Part shown: in pieces, positions 45,213 to 53,826 of the stretch
How the letters are laid out: each line of letters opens with the position of its first letter
How positions within the stretch are numbered: the first letter of the stretch is position 1
Origin: Bradyrhizobium nitroreducens
Lineage (GTDB): Bacteria > Pseudomonadota > Alphaproteobacteria > Rhizobiales > Xanthobacteraceae
Reading direction: 5' to 3'
DNA: 64,000 nt
Assembly (NCBI RefSeq): GCF_002776695.1
Contig: NZ_LFJC01000003.1
Location: 5,390,091-5,454,090, forward strand
Program-made: the position numbers and the translations under genes
The notes under the pieces: model-generated
Told to the model about the DNA's origin: nothing
The model's database searches: none
Seen by the model: only the letters and a program-made list of their open reading frames with translations

Positions 45213-46971
45213 GGCCCGCCCACTTCTTGCCGAGATAGGCCTCGACGACACGGCTGTCGCGCGTCACCACCTCCGGCAGCCCTTCGGTAATGACGGCGCC
45301 GTGGTCGAGCACGAGGAAGCGATCGACCAGGCGCACCATCGCCTGCATGGTGTGCTCGATGATGGCGATGGTCATGCCGTCGCGCGCGAGCTGCTGGATC
45401 ACGGCGACGACCTCGTCCGCCTCGCCATGGCCGAGGCCCGCGAGCGTCTCGTCGAGCAGCAGGATGCGCGGCTGCCCGGCGATCGCGCGGGCCAGCTCCA
45501 TCAGCCGCAGCTCCTTGGTCGAGAGCTCACCGGCGAGGCGGTCGGCGACGGCGGAGAGCCCCACGCGCGCGACCGCGTCGGCCGCCATCTTGCGGGCCTC
45601 ATCGTCGGTGCGCGCCCGCACATAGGCTCCGACCACGACGTTATCGAGGATCGACATGCGCAGGAACGGCCGCATCACCTGGAAGGTGCGGCCGATTCCG
45701 GCCTCGCAGATCACATGGGGCCGCTGGCCCGACATGTTGCGGCCGTCGATCAGCACCTCGCCCTGGCTCGGCTTCAGGAAGCCGTTGAGCAGGTTGAACA
45801 GCGTGGTCTTGCCGGCACCGTTCGGCCCGATGATGCCGAGGATCTCGTTCTTGTGCAGCTTGAAGCTGACGTCCTGCACGGCCTTGAGGCCGCCGAACGA
45901 ACGCGAGAGGTTCTTCACCTCGAGCATCACTTCGCCCTTGGCGGCGCGCTGCCGCGCCACAGGCTTCAGCGCAGTGATATTGGCGGCAGCTGCTTCCGGC
46001 GTGACATCGATCGTCGGCTTGGGCGCGCGTCGCTTGCGCAGGAGATCGCGCAGCTTCCAGAACAATCCTTCCGGCGCGAGCAGAATGACGCAGACGATGG
46101 CAATGCCGAAGATGACGCCCTGAATGCCGGGGATGCGCGCGCCGGCTTCGGCGTGCAGGATCTCGGCGAGGGGGATCAGGATCACCGAGCCGATCACCGG
46201 CCCCCACACCGTGCCGACGCCGCCGAACATCGCGACCGTCAGCGCCTGTGCCGACACCAGCATGCCGAACACCGATTGCGGCGTCACAACCAGCAGCACC
46301 TGCGCGTAGAACCCGCCGATGGCGGCCGCGATCGCTCCGCTCAAGATGATCGCGCGTAGCTTCCAGGCCAGCGTGTTGATTCCGGCAGCCTCGGCCGCGG
46401 CCTCGTTCTGCTTGATCGCGAGCAGCGCCATGCCGAAACGGGATCGCTCGATCACCTGCGTCAGCACGATCGTGGCGAGCATGAGCGCGAGCCCCAACAG
46501 GGTGTAGAAGTGGGGATCGGCGAACTGCATATAGGCGATCGGTGCGTCGCGCTTGATCGGAAGCGTCACCTCCTGGAAGCCGAGCCATTCGAACACGTAG
46601 AGGATGGCGAGCGGGTAGGCCAGCATTGCCAGCGCGAAGTAATGGCCCTGCAGGCGGAAGGTCGGAAAGCCGATGAGGAGGCCGGCGATGCCCCCGAGCA
46701 TGGCCGCAACCGGGATCAGCAGCCAGGGCGAGATGTCGAAATAGATCTGCCCGAGCGCGGTCGCATAGGCGCCGATGCCGAAGAAGGCGGCGTGGCCGAA
46801 CGAGATCAGGCCGGTATAGCCGCTGAGCAGGTTCCACGACAGGCCGAACACCGACCACACCGGCACCAGCGTCAGGATGAGCTGGTAGTAGGAGTTGGTG
46901 ACGCCGAGCGACACGACCGCATAGGCGAGCGTGAAGAGCAGGGGAGGCAGCAAGGATCGCATCCGCAGCAT
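45199..46971 (-). CDS. fused LivM permease and LivG ATPase
   Basis: A 590-residue fusion. Residues 1 to about 320 are a LivM permease with eight or more helices and the family loop (GLLIGFPTFRLQGHYFAL). A basic linker (RKRRAPKP) leads to a LivG ATPase (346-590) with Walker A GPNGAGKT (382-389) and Walker B ILLLDE (503-508). The ABC signature is unusual, ELSTKELRL (about 482) instead of LSxGQ, and GLG replaces the usual GLNP. The ATG at 46971 is two bases from the livH stop. It is part of the Liv operon. Confidence 0.9.
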   Translation of the reverse strand: MLRMRSLLPPLLFTLAYAVVSLGVTNSYYQLILTLVPVWSVFGLSWNLLSGYTGLISFGHAAFFGIGAYATALGQIYFDISPWLLIPVAAMLGGIAGLLIGFPTFRLQGHYFALAMLAYPLAILYVFEWLGFQEVTLPIKRDAPIAYMQFADPHFYTLLGLALMLATIVLTQVIERSRFGMALLAIKQNEAAAEAAGINTLAWKLRAIILSGAIAAAIGGFYAQVLLVVTPQSVFGMLVSAQALTVAMFGGVGTVWGPVIGSVILIPLAEILHAEAGARIPGIQGVIFGIAIVCVILLAPEGLFWKLRDLLRKRRAPKPTIDVTPEAAAANITALKPVARQRAAKGEVMLEVKNLSRSFGGLKAVQDVSFKLHKNEILGIIGPNGAGKTTLFNLLNGFLKPSQGEVLIDGRNMSGQRPHVICEAGIGRTFQVMRPFLRMSILDNVVVGAYVRARTDDEARKMAADAVARVGLSAVADRLAGELSTKELRLMELARAIAGQPRILLLDETLAGLGHGEADEVVAVIQQLARDGMTIAIIEHTMQAMVRLVDRFLVLDHGAVITEGLPEVVTRDSRVVEAYLGKKWAGHAAN

Positions 46972-46973
46972 GG

Positions 46974-47909
46974 TCACGTCCTCTCGACCACGCGCCCGAA
47001 GAAACCTTGCGGACGGAAGAAGATGATAAGGAGGAAGACGGCGAAGATTGCCGCGTTCTGCAATTGCGTCGGCAGGATCAGCGTCGACATCTGCTGCACG
47101 AGGCCGATCGTCATGCCGCCCCAGAACGCGCCGATGATGCTGCCCATGCCGCCGAGGACGACGCCGGCATACATCACGATGACGTATTCGAGGCCGACGA
47201 AGGGGTGGAACGGATAGTTGGTCGCGAGCAGGCCGCCGGCAATGGCGGTGATGCCGCAGCCGAGCGCGAAGGCGGTGCGGTGCGCGCGGTCGACGTCGAT
47301 GCCCATATAGGTCGCGGCGGTCGGATTGTCCGCGGCGGCCCGGAGCGATTTTCCGATCCGGGTGCGCGTGATCAAGAGCGAGAGCAGGATCATCATGACC
47401 AGCGAGACGATCATGTCGATGCTGCGCGCCTTGTTGAGGAAGATGCTCATGTCGAAGATGGGGCCGAGCTCCCAGGCCGAGCTCGACAACGGCGTGCGGA
47501 TCGAGGCCAGCACCGAGCCGAACACGATGAGGCCGCCGTTCTGCAGGATCAGCGCGATGCCGAGCGTGAGGATGAGCTGGGCGTAATGGCCTTCGCCTTC
47601 GAGCGAGGCGGTGCGGGTGCCTGATACGTGCGAGATCAGCGTCCGGTGCACGACATAGCCGAACAGGGCGAGCACGGGCCCGGCCAGCAGGATGGCGACG
47701 AACGGCCCGACCGTGTTGCCGAACAGCGTTTGCACGCCGGCGGCCGTGAAGAGATAGAAGGCCGTGTACATGCCGAGCATCATGAAATCGCCATGGGCGA
47801 AGTTGATGACGCGCATGACGCCGAAGATCAGGCCGAGCCCCACGCACATCAGGCCGTAGACGGCGCCGATCAGAAGGCCCGCGGCGAGCGCTTGAAAGAA
47901 CCCTTCCAT
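46974..47909 (-). CDS. livH: branched-chain amino acid-type ABC permease LivH
   Basis: A 311-residue permease with about eight helices. The N-terminal YGLMCVGLGLIFGVMRVINF and the later GxGSxxGA-like segment (GGMGSIIGAFWGG) are typical of LivH. The ATG at 47909 starts the clean hydrophobic sequence; the frame is open upstream without a signal. It is the first gene of the transporter set (livH, livM-livG, livF, two binding proteins) and lies 94 bases after the MmgE/PrpD stop. Confidence 0.92.
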   Translation of the reverse strand: MEGFFQALAAGLLIGAVYGLMCVGLGLIFGVMRVINFAHGDFMMLGMYTAFYLFTAAGVQTLFGNTVGPFVAILLAGPVLALFGYVVHRTLISHVSGTRTASLEGEGHYAQLILTLGIALILQNGGLIVFGSVLASIRTPLSSSAWELGPIFDMSIFLNKARSIDMIVSLVMMILLSLLITRTRIGKSLRAAADNPTAATYMGIDVDRAHRTAFALGCGITAIAGGLLATNYPFHPFVGLEYVIVMYAGVVLGGMGSIIGAFWGGMTIGLVQQMSTLILPTQLQNAAIFAVFLLIIFFRPQGFFGRVVERT

Positions 47910-47958
47910 CAGCCCCGCCTCCGCGCGGTGGCCGCGCTCGCCACTGACGATGCTAGAC

Positions 47959-47976
47959 TGGTCTTCAAATTGACCA
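47959..47976. promoter_or_regulatory. inverted repeat upstream of livH
   Basis: TGGTC and GACCA form 5-base arms 8 bases apart in the 94-base gap before livH. This could be an operator or part of an internal promoter that lets the transporter genes be expressed apart from the upstream enzymes. It is short enough to arise by chance. Confidence 0.3.
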
Positions 47977-48003
47977 TGTTTCCCCCGTACTATCAGGCAC
48001 TTC

Positions 48004-49398
48004 TTATGATGCCGATCGTAAAACCCGTTCCGTTGCGTTGAGGCGGCATTGCGCGGCGATGTCGCCGGCATTGCCAAGTTGTTCGCAATGGTCGATCAGT
48101 TGCTCGAGCCGGCGCGCGCGGTCCGCGTCGAGAACGGCGGCGGCCGCGCGGCGAAAGCGTGCGCGAATATCTGCAGGCGTTGCCGCGATGACGTCGGGCA
48201 AAGCGTGCCGGATGGTCCGGCCGTCGCGCAGCTGCACGGTCACCTCCGCGCCCTGCCTGCCCGGGAAGGCGGCGGTGAAGCCTGCGTCTGCCTTGAGGTC
48301 GGTGATCGCAACGAGACGGATGATGTCGGCATCGTCGAGTTCGGCGTAGTTCTCTTCCTCGATCTCACCCCGCGCCAGCGTCGCCGCGACACTGAACGGA
48401 ATACTCATCTTGGCCTGGAGCGCGTTGCGATAGGGCCCCGTGGAGTCGCAGCCGGGATAACGCACGGCGGCATCGGGCGCGCGAATGACGATGCGGTCGA
48501 TCTCCTCGGCGCTGGCGAGCTCGTGCGAGACGCGAAGCGCTGCCTGTGCCGCTGTCTGCGCGAAATTGCAGGCCGGGACCGGCTTGTTATAGACGGCCAT
48601 GATCTCGCATTCGCCGTCCGGGAAAAGCGCGATGCTCTCGGGCGCGGCCTGGCGGCGGTATGCGGCGAACAGGCCGGCTTCGCCTTCGAGGATGGTCTCC
48701 GAGCCGAACGCGCCGGCCGCGGCGAGGCCGATCGCCTTGATCGCATTGCTCGCGGCAAAGCCGGGATGGAAATACATGTCGGACCCGCCGGCATGCGGCC
48801 ATTCGTTGAGTCCGCTGGAGGTGTTGGCCGCGATCGCGATGGCGCTGGTCGCCTGGTCTTCCGAAAGGCCAAGCGCAAAACTTCCCGCGAGCGCCGCGCC
48901 TGGAGGGGCCACGAGGCCGGTCGGGCGATAGAGGCGCGCGAGGTCGGAGGTCAGCAGCGCGCGGCCGATCCGCGCGCCGGTCTCATAGCCGATGATGGCG
49001 GCCGCGAGCAGTCTGTCCCCGCGCAGCGGCGCCTGTTCGGACAGCGCGAGCAGGGCCGGCCAGATCACGACGCCGTGGTGCGCGATGCTGGCCGCATGCA
49101 TGTCTTCGCGCACGAGGCCGTGCCCCATGACGGCATTGGCGAAGGCCGCGTCAGCAGGAGAGGAGAGCTGCGACGTTCCGACGATCGTCGCATTGCCGCC
49201 GCCTTGCGCGATCGCGACCGCCTGGCGGCTCCAGGGATGATGGCCCGCCTCGAAGGCGCAAGACAGGAAGTCGAGCAGGCAGAGTTTTGCTTTCGCGACA
49301 ACTTCAGGCGCGAAATCACCGAGACCGCGCGCAAGCACGCTCCGCGCCATCTGGCGCGCGAGCGATATCTTGCCTGATCCGGTCGGGCCGATCGTCAT
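48004..49398 (-). CDS. MmgE/PrpD family protein
   Basis: A 464-residue all-helical protein of the 2-methylcitrate dehydratase/cis-aconitate decarboxylase/iminodisuccinate epimerase superfamily. Visible landmarks are AFANAVMGHGLVREDMHAASIAHHGV near the N-terminus (its core, GHGLVREDMH, carries the active-site acid and histidine) and CNFAQTAAQAALR later. The ATG follows GGGAGAGCG. It resembles, but is not close to, the MmgE/PrpD protein at 50556-51917. The substrate is unassigned; a dehydratase, epimerase or decarboxylase on a polycarboxylate is likely. Confidence 0.88.
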   Translation of the reverse strand: MTIGPTGSGKISLARQMARSVLARGLGDFAPEVVAKAKLCLLDFLSCAFEAGHHPWSRQAVAIAQGGGNATIVGTSQLSSPADAAFANAVMGHGLVREDMHAASIAHHGVVIWPALLALSEQAPLRGDRLLAAAIIGYETGARIGRALLTSDLARLYRPTGLVAPPGAALAGSFALGLSEDQATSAIAIAANTSSGLNEWPHAGGSDMYFHPGFAASNAIKAIGLAAAGAFGSETILEGEAGLFAAYRRQAAPESIALFPDGECEIMAVYNKPVPACNFAQTAAQAALRVSHELASAEEIDRIVIRAPDAAVRYPGCDSTGPYRNALQAKMSIPFSVAATLARGEIEEENYAELDDADIIRLVAITDLKADAGFTAAFPGRQGAEVTVQLRDGRTIRHALPDVIAATPADIRARFRRAAAAVLDADRARRLEQLIDHCEQLGNAGDIAAQCRLNATERVLRSAS

Positions 49399-49429
49399 CG
49401 CGGGTCGCTCTCCCTGAACGTTCGTGCGC

Positions 49430-50323
49430 TTAGCCGCGCATCTCCACCCCGGCCCATTCCTCGAGCACTTTTGCGATCGAGGTGAAGTCGGACGAGGCGC
49501 CGTATTTGGCGTTGGTGATCGCGAGCATCTGCCGCACCACCGCGCCGCAGACCATCGGCACGCCCATGGCCTCGGCTTCGTCCACGCAGAGACGGACGTC
49601 CTTGTAGGAGAGGCCGGTGGTGAAACCGAAATCGAACGTGCCGGGCAGTACCGCGCGCGGGAATTTGTCCTCGGAGGCGCTGTTGCGGCCGCTCGAAGCG
49701 TTGATGATGTCGATCAGCACCTTGGCGTTGACGCCGCCCTTGACGCCCATGGCGACGGCTTCCGAGGTGATCACGAGGGCTGCGGCCGCCATCAGGTTGT
49801 TGGCGAGCTTGGCGGTCTGCGCCACGCCGGGCTTGTCGCCGGTGTAGAACAGCTTGCCGAAATTCTTCAGGATCGGCTGCACGGTCTCGTAGGTCGCCTG
49901 CGGGCAGGACACCATCACCGCCAGCGTGCCGTTGACGGCGCCCTTGATGCCGCCGCTCACGGGCGCATCGACCAGCGTCATGCCCTTGGCTTTCAGGCCC
50001 TCGGCGACGAGCTTTGCCGCGCCGGGCCCCGAGGTCGACAGGTCAATCACGATCTTCGCGCGATTGCCGCTGCTGATGCCGTCCTGGCCGAGCGTGACCG
50101 CCTTGACGATGTCGGGTGTCGGCAGGCTGGCGAGCACGATGTCGGCGCGAGAGGCGACGTCGGCCGGCGATTTGCCGAGCAGCGCGCCGCGCTTGACCAG
50201 CGGCTGAGTGGCCTCGGCTTGCGTGTCATAGACGACGAGCGAATAGCCCGCGTCCATCAATCGTCCCGCCATCGGACCGCCCATGCGGCCCGTGCCGATC
50301 ACGCCGAGCGTTTCTCCCGCCAT
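49430..50323 (-). CDS. 3-hydroxyisobutyrate dehydrogenase-like NAD(P)-binding enzyme
   Basis: A 297-residue beta-hydroxyacid dehydrogenase. The Rossmann motif is GVIGTGRMGGPMAGRL, the substrate motif is DAPVSGGIKGA, and the catalytic lysine lies in QTAKLANNLMAAA. AGGGAGTG precedes the ATG. It is the first minus-strand gene of the catabolic block, divergent from the second MmgE/PrpD gene. Family members oxidise 3-hydroxyisobutyrate, tartronate semialdehyde or 2-hydroxymethylglutarate. The last of these is of interest because its pathway uses related enzymes, but no full set is present here. Confidence 0.9.
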   Translation of the reverse strand: MAGETLGVIGTGRMGGPMAGRLMDAGYSLVVYDTQAEATQPLVKRGALLGKSPADVASRADIVLASLPTPDIVKAVTLGQDGISSGNRAKIVIDLSTSGPGAAKLVAEGLKAKGMTLVDAPVSGGIKGAVNGTLAVMVSCPQATYETVQPILKNFGKLFYTGDKPGVAQTAKLANNLMAAAALVITSEAVAMGVKGGVNAKVLIDIINASSGRNSASEDKFPRAVLPGTFDFGFTTGLSYKDVRLCVDEAEAMGVPMVCGAVVRQMLAITNAKYGASSDFTSIAKVLEEWAGVEMRG

Positions 50324-50457
50324 CGTTCACTCCCTGTCGCGCGGTCCCGCAATGGGGCGCGCCTTCTTGATCTTGTGGTCGTTGATCTCGTGCCGATCGC
50401 CGGCCGTGTCGGCCGCAATCGTCGCGGCGAGGGGACCCCGCGCCAGCGGGCGGGATT

Positions 50458-50490
50458 GTTATGATTGTCAGACAAGCTGTCAAGCATAAC
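50458..50490. promoter_or_regulatory. nested operator dyads in divergent promoter
   Basis: TTGTC-A-GACAA at 50465-50475 fits the FadR/GntR consensus TNGTNNNACNA. It lies inside a wider dyad, GTTATG (50458-50463) and CATAAC (50485-50490). The site is between the divergent dehydrogenase and MmgE/PrpD genes, where a GntR regulator, for example that at 39251-39967, could control both directions. Confidence 0.5.
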
Positions 50491-50555
50491 ATTTGGGGTC
50501 GACAGTTTGCCGCGGATCGGCATAAGGTCCGGACAAAACGAGGAAGACGCCCCGC

Positions 50556-51917
50556 GTGCCGCAAGCCCCGATTCCAAGCGTGAGCAGGACGCTCGCCGAC
50601 TTCGTCGCGGCGTCGTCATGGGCAGACATGCAGTCGCAGAGCCTCGAGGCGCGGCGCTCGATCCTCAATTTCTTCGCAACAGCGCTTCTCTCCGCGCGCG
50701 ATCCGGTGGTGATGGCCGCGATGCGCACCTTGTCGCCGTTCAGCGGCACCGCGACATCGACGGTCATCGGCCATGCCCGGTGCATGGATGCGATGTCCGC
50801 CGCGTTTCTCAATGCCGTCTCGGCGAATCTGCTCGACTTCGACGACACCCACCTCGACACGATCATTCATCCGGCCGCGCCCGTCGCCGCGGCCGTGCTG
50901 GCGCTGGCGGAGACGCGCAGGACGTCGGGGCGCGAGGTGCTGACGGCCTTCATCCTCGGCGTGGATGTCGAGTGCCGGATCGGCAATGCGGTTTCGCCGC
51001 GCCACTATGCGCGCGGCTGGCACATCACCTCGACCTGCGGGATTTTCGGCGCGGCGGCGGCGTGCGCGAAGCTGCTGGGCCTGCCGGCGGAGGGGATTGC
51101 GAACGCCATCGGCATTGCGGCGAGCCAGTCGGCCGGCAATGTCGAGAACCTGCCCAGTGCCGCCAAGAATGTCAGCGTCGGCAACGCCGCGCGGAACGGA
51201 TTGTTCGCCGCGCTGCTGGCGCAGCAGGGCTTCGAGGCGGCCCCCCGCGCCATCGAGGGGCCGCTCGGCTGGGCCCGCACCATGGGAGACGAGCTCGATC
51301 AAACGAGACTTCTCGATGGTCTCGGCAAGACCTGGGAAATCGCGAAGAACACCTACAAGCCGTATCCGGCCGGCATCGTATTCCATGCGGTGATCGACGC
51401 CTGCCTCGGGTTGCGTCAGCGCATCGCCGGACGGGTCGACCAGATCGAGCAGGTGATGGTGCAGGGCTCGGCCTTGCTGCTCGCCCGCGGCGACCGCCCC
51501 GTCAACAACGCGCGCGATGCGCGCGTCAGCATCCATCATTGCACGGCGTGCGGCCTCTTGCTCGGCGCGGCCGGCGTGACCGAGTTCGAGCAGGAGACCG
51601 TCGATCGGCCCGATATCGCGCAACTGCGGTTGAAGGTGAAGGCGGAGCTCGACCGCGCGATGCCTGACGGCGCCGCGCGCGTCACCTTGCGTCTGGCCTC
51701 CCGCGATGTGCTCACGGAAACCGTCACCTCGCCGCGCGGCAGCCAGGCTGCGCCGCTGTCAGACCGTGATATCGAGGCGAAGTTGCGCGACGGCGTACGC
51801 ACGGGTCGAAGCGCTTGGGATGCGGACCGCGTCATCGAGGCCGTCTGGCGGCTCGATGCGGCGGATGACGTCGGCAATCTCCTGCAATCGCTACGGCCAC
51901 CATTGGCCTCGCGCTGA
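50556..51917 (+). CDS. MmgE/PrpD family protein
   Basis: A 453-residue MmgE/PrpD protein read from a GTG. Landmarks are NAVSANLLDFDDTHLDTIIHP (its core is LLDFDDTHLDT, the active-site region), RCMDAMSAAF, and a helical C-terminal domain. The DDTH loop is closer to PrpD and iminodisuccinate epimerases than that of the paralogue at 48004-49398. It is divergent from the minus-strand block and is followed after 43 bases by a PcaC-like gene. The enzyme probably works on a C5-C7 polycarboxylate; the exact step is unknown. Confidence 0.87.
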   Translation: MPQAPIPSVSRTLADFVAASSWADMQSQSLEARRSILNFFATALLSARDPVVMAAMRTLSPFSGTATSTVIGHARCMDAMSAAFLNAVSANLLDFDDTHLDTIIHPAAPVAAAVLALAETRRTSGREVLTAFILGVDVECRIGNAVSPRHYARGWHITSTCGIFGAAAACAKLLGLPAEGIANAIGIAASQSAGNVENLPSAAKNVSVGNAARNGLFAALLAQQGFEAAPRAIEGPLGWARTMGDELDQTRLLDGLGKTWEIAKNTYKPYPAGIVFHAVIDACLGLRQRIAGRVDQIEQVMVQGSALLLARGDRPVNNARDARVSIHHCTACGLLLGAAGVTEFEQETVDRPDIAQLRLKVKAELDRAMPDGAARVTLRLASRDVLTETVTSPRGSQAAPLSDRDIEAKLRDGVRTGRSAWDADRVIEAVWRLDAADDVGNLLQSLRPPLASR

Positions 51918-51960
51918 ACAAACTCCAACCAGCAACTCTCAAGACCTGAAAGGGACGATC

Positions 51961-52350
51961 ATGAGCAAGACCGAACTGTTCGAAAAAGGCCTCAAGGTTC
52001 GCAAGGAGGTGCTGGGCGAGGACTACGTCAACAAGTCGATCGCGGGGGCCGACGAGTTCACGCGCACGATGGCGGAGTGGTCGACCGAATTCTGCTGGGG
52101 CGCCTTGTGGACGCGGCCGGGTGTCGACCGTCGCACGCGCTCGATCGTCAATCTGGCGATGCTCGGCGCGCTGAACCGGCCGCACGAATTGAAGCTGCAT
52201 GTGAAGGGCGCCTTGAAGAACGGGCTCACCAAGGAGGAGATCAAGGAGATCCTGCTCCAGGTCGCCGTCTATTGCGGCGTGCCCGCCGGCATCGACGCCT
52301 TCCGCAATGCGCGCGAGGCCTTCAACGAGGTCGACGCGGCCGGTTCGTGA
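51961..52350 (+). CDS. carboxymuconolactone decarboxylase family protein (PcaC-like)
   Basis: A 129-residue PcaC-like protein with ALNRPHELKLHVKGAL and VYCGVPAGIDAFRNA, nearly the same motifs as the paralogue at 41542-41922. The ATG follows GAAAGGGACG. There is no CxxC peroxidatic pair. It lies between an MmgE/PrpD gene and a lactonase-like hydrolase. The pair of copies at both ends of the locus suggests two related decarboxylation steps or a gene duplication. Confidence 0.88.
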   Translation: MSKTELFEKGLKVRKEVLGEDYVNKSIAGADEFTRTMAEWSTEFCWGALWTRPGVDRRTRSIVNLAMLGALNRPHELKLHVKGALKNGLTKEEIKEILLQVAVYCGVPAGIDAFRNAREAFNEVDAAGS

Positions 52351-52376
52351 GCGCGCATCCCTGATCGGAAGACGTC

Positions 52377-53183
52377 ATGGCTGAGCCGGACTACGAGCTG
52401 TTTGCGATCCGCTACGCCACGCGCGATGCGCAGCGCAGCGAGCACTTCATCGGCGGCGACCCGCATGACGGGCCGATGCCGATGGACTATTTCATGTGGC
52501 TGGCGCGGGGAGGCGGGCGCACCTTCGTCATCGACACCGGCTTCAACGCGGAGATCGCCAGGCAGCGCAGGCGGAATTTCCTGCGCTGCCCGGTGGAGAC
52601 GCTGCGCGCGTTCGACATCGACCCTGCCGACGTCAAGGACGTGATCCTCACGCATCTGCACTACGACCATGCCGGCAATTTCGACCGGTTTCCGAACGCG
52701 CGATTTCATCTCCAGGAGCGCGAGCTCGCCTATGCCACCGGCCGCTATATGCAATATCCGAGGCTGTCGCATTCCTTCGAGGTCGAGGATATTTGCGGGA
52801 TCGTGCGGCTGAACTACGCCCGCCGGGTGCTGTTCTACGACGGCGACGCCGAGATCGCGCCCGGGCTGACGGTCCATGCGGCGGGCGGACATTCCGCCGG
52901 CCTGCAATTCGTCCGCGTCAATACGCGCCGCGGCCCTGTCGTGCTCGCCTCCGACGTCAGCCATTTCTACGAGAACATGAAGAGCGAGCGTCCGTTCACG
53001 ACGGCGTTTCATGTCGGCGACATGCTGGTGGGTTTCGACAAGCTGCGCGCCGCGGCGCCTGACGCGGACCACATCGTTCCCGGGCATGATCCGCTCGTCA
53101 TGGAACTCTACCCCGCGCCAAGCGCGGATCTGAACGGCGTGGCGGTGCGCCTCGACGTGGCGCCGGCCGCAACGCCGGCGTAG
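52377..53183 (+). CDS. lactonase-like metallo-beta-lactamase-fold hydrolase
   Basis: A 268-residue cytosolic hydrolase. HLHYDHAGN gives the HxHxDH metal motif, with further ligands in GGHSAG, SDVSHFYENM and PGHD. This layout matches the AttM/AhlS N-acyl-homoserine-lactone lactonase family. In this locus, opening of a pathway lactone is at least as likely as quorum quenching, since the adjacent genes are catabolic. It lies 26 bases after the PcaC-like gene and has no signal peptide. Confidence 0.87.
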   Translation: MAEPDYELFAIRYATRDAQRSEHFIGGDPHDGPMPMDYFMWLARGGGRTFVIDTGFNAEIARQRRRNFLRCPVETLRAFDIDPADVKDVILTHLHYDHAGNFDRFPNARFHLQERELAYATGRYMQYPRLSHSFEVEDICGIVRLNYARRVLFYDGDAEIAPGLTVHAAGGHSAGLQFVRVNTRRGPVVLASDVSHFYENMKSERPFTTAFHVGDMLVGFDKLRAAAPDADHIVPGHDPLVMELYPAPSADLNGVAVRLDVAPAATPA

Positions 53184-53305
53184 CCGCGCGGAGCGAGTTG
53201 CAGATCCGCCTGCACCGCGGTGGTTCGAAGCCGATGCCTTTGCCGTACATCTTCGCCCCCGGCGGTCTGCGGGCGACGCCAGGGCCGGCCCTTAAGCCGC
53301 CCCGC

Positions 53306-53563
53306 TCAGCCATATTCCTCGCCGATGCCGTATTCCCGGTAGATCTCCAGCGGGTCGAGGTCGGGAAACAGGCGGCATTTGGCCTGGGCGAGGTGCAGGC
53401 TCACCGCCGCCGGCTCCTTGCCGCTCGAGAGCATCTTGCGGATGTCGTCCATATGCGCGTTCGGCTGGTGCTTGGGTTCGAGCTGTTCCAGCGCGACCAG
53501 GGCGGTCGCGAGGGCCTCGGTCAGAACCCATTCGTCGTGGCCGGTGATTCCCTTCTTCGGCAT
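53306..53563 (-). CDS. small conserved protein, function unknown
   Basis: An 85-residue acidic protein with a charged, mostly helical profile (HDEWVLTEALATALVALEQL near the start) and a C-terminal PDLDPLEIYREYGIGEEYG. It has one cysteine (AKCRLFPD) and no membrane segment. I cannot place it in a named family. The lack of a strong ribosome site lowers confidence, but codon use and amino acid composition are normal for this genome. Confidence 0.6.
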   Translation of the reverse strand: MPKKGITGHDEWVLTEALATALVALEQLEPKHQPNAHMDDIRKMLSSGKEPAAVSLHLAQAKCRLFPDLDPLEIYREYGIGEEYG

Positions 53564-53826
53564 CGGCAGACCCCGGATGTGGCGGCAACGTCCAGTCTAT
53601 CGCGACTTCCGCCAAATCGCCATTGAGCCGTTACGGGAGGGAGCGCCCTTGCATTATGGCGGCGTGTGGCTAAAAGGCGGCAAGTTGCGGGGCCGTGGTA
53701 TCTTTGCTGAAACAATGTTGGCGTAGACGGGCGTCCGCAGGGATCAGGCTGGCTATTCCGGTCTGGGCCCCTGATCCCGCATTGGGCAGCACGGTCCCGG
53801 TTGCCCCCTTCAAGGCTTGAGCCAGC

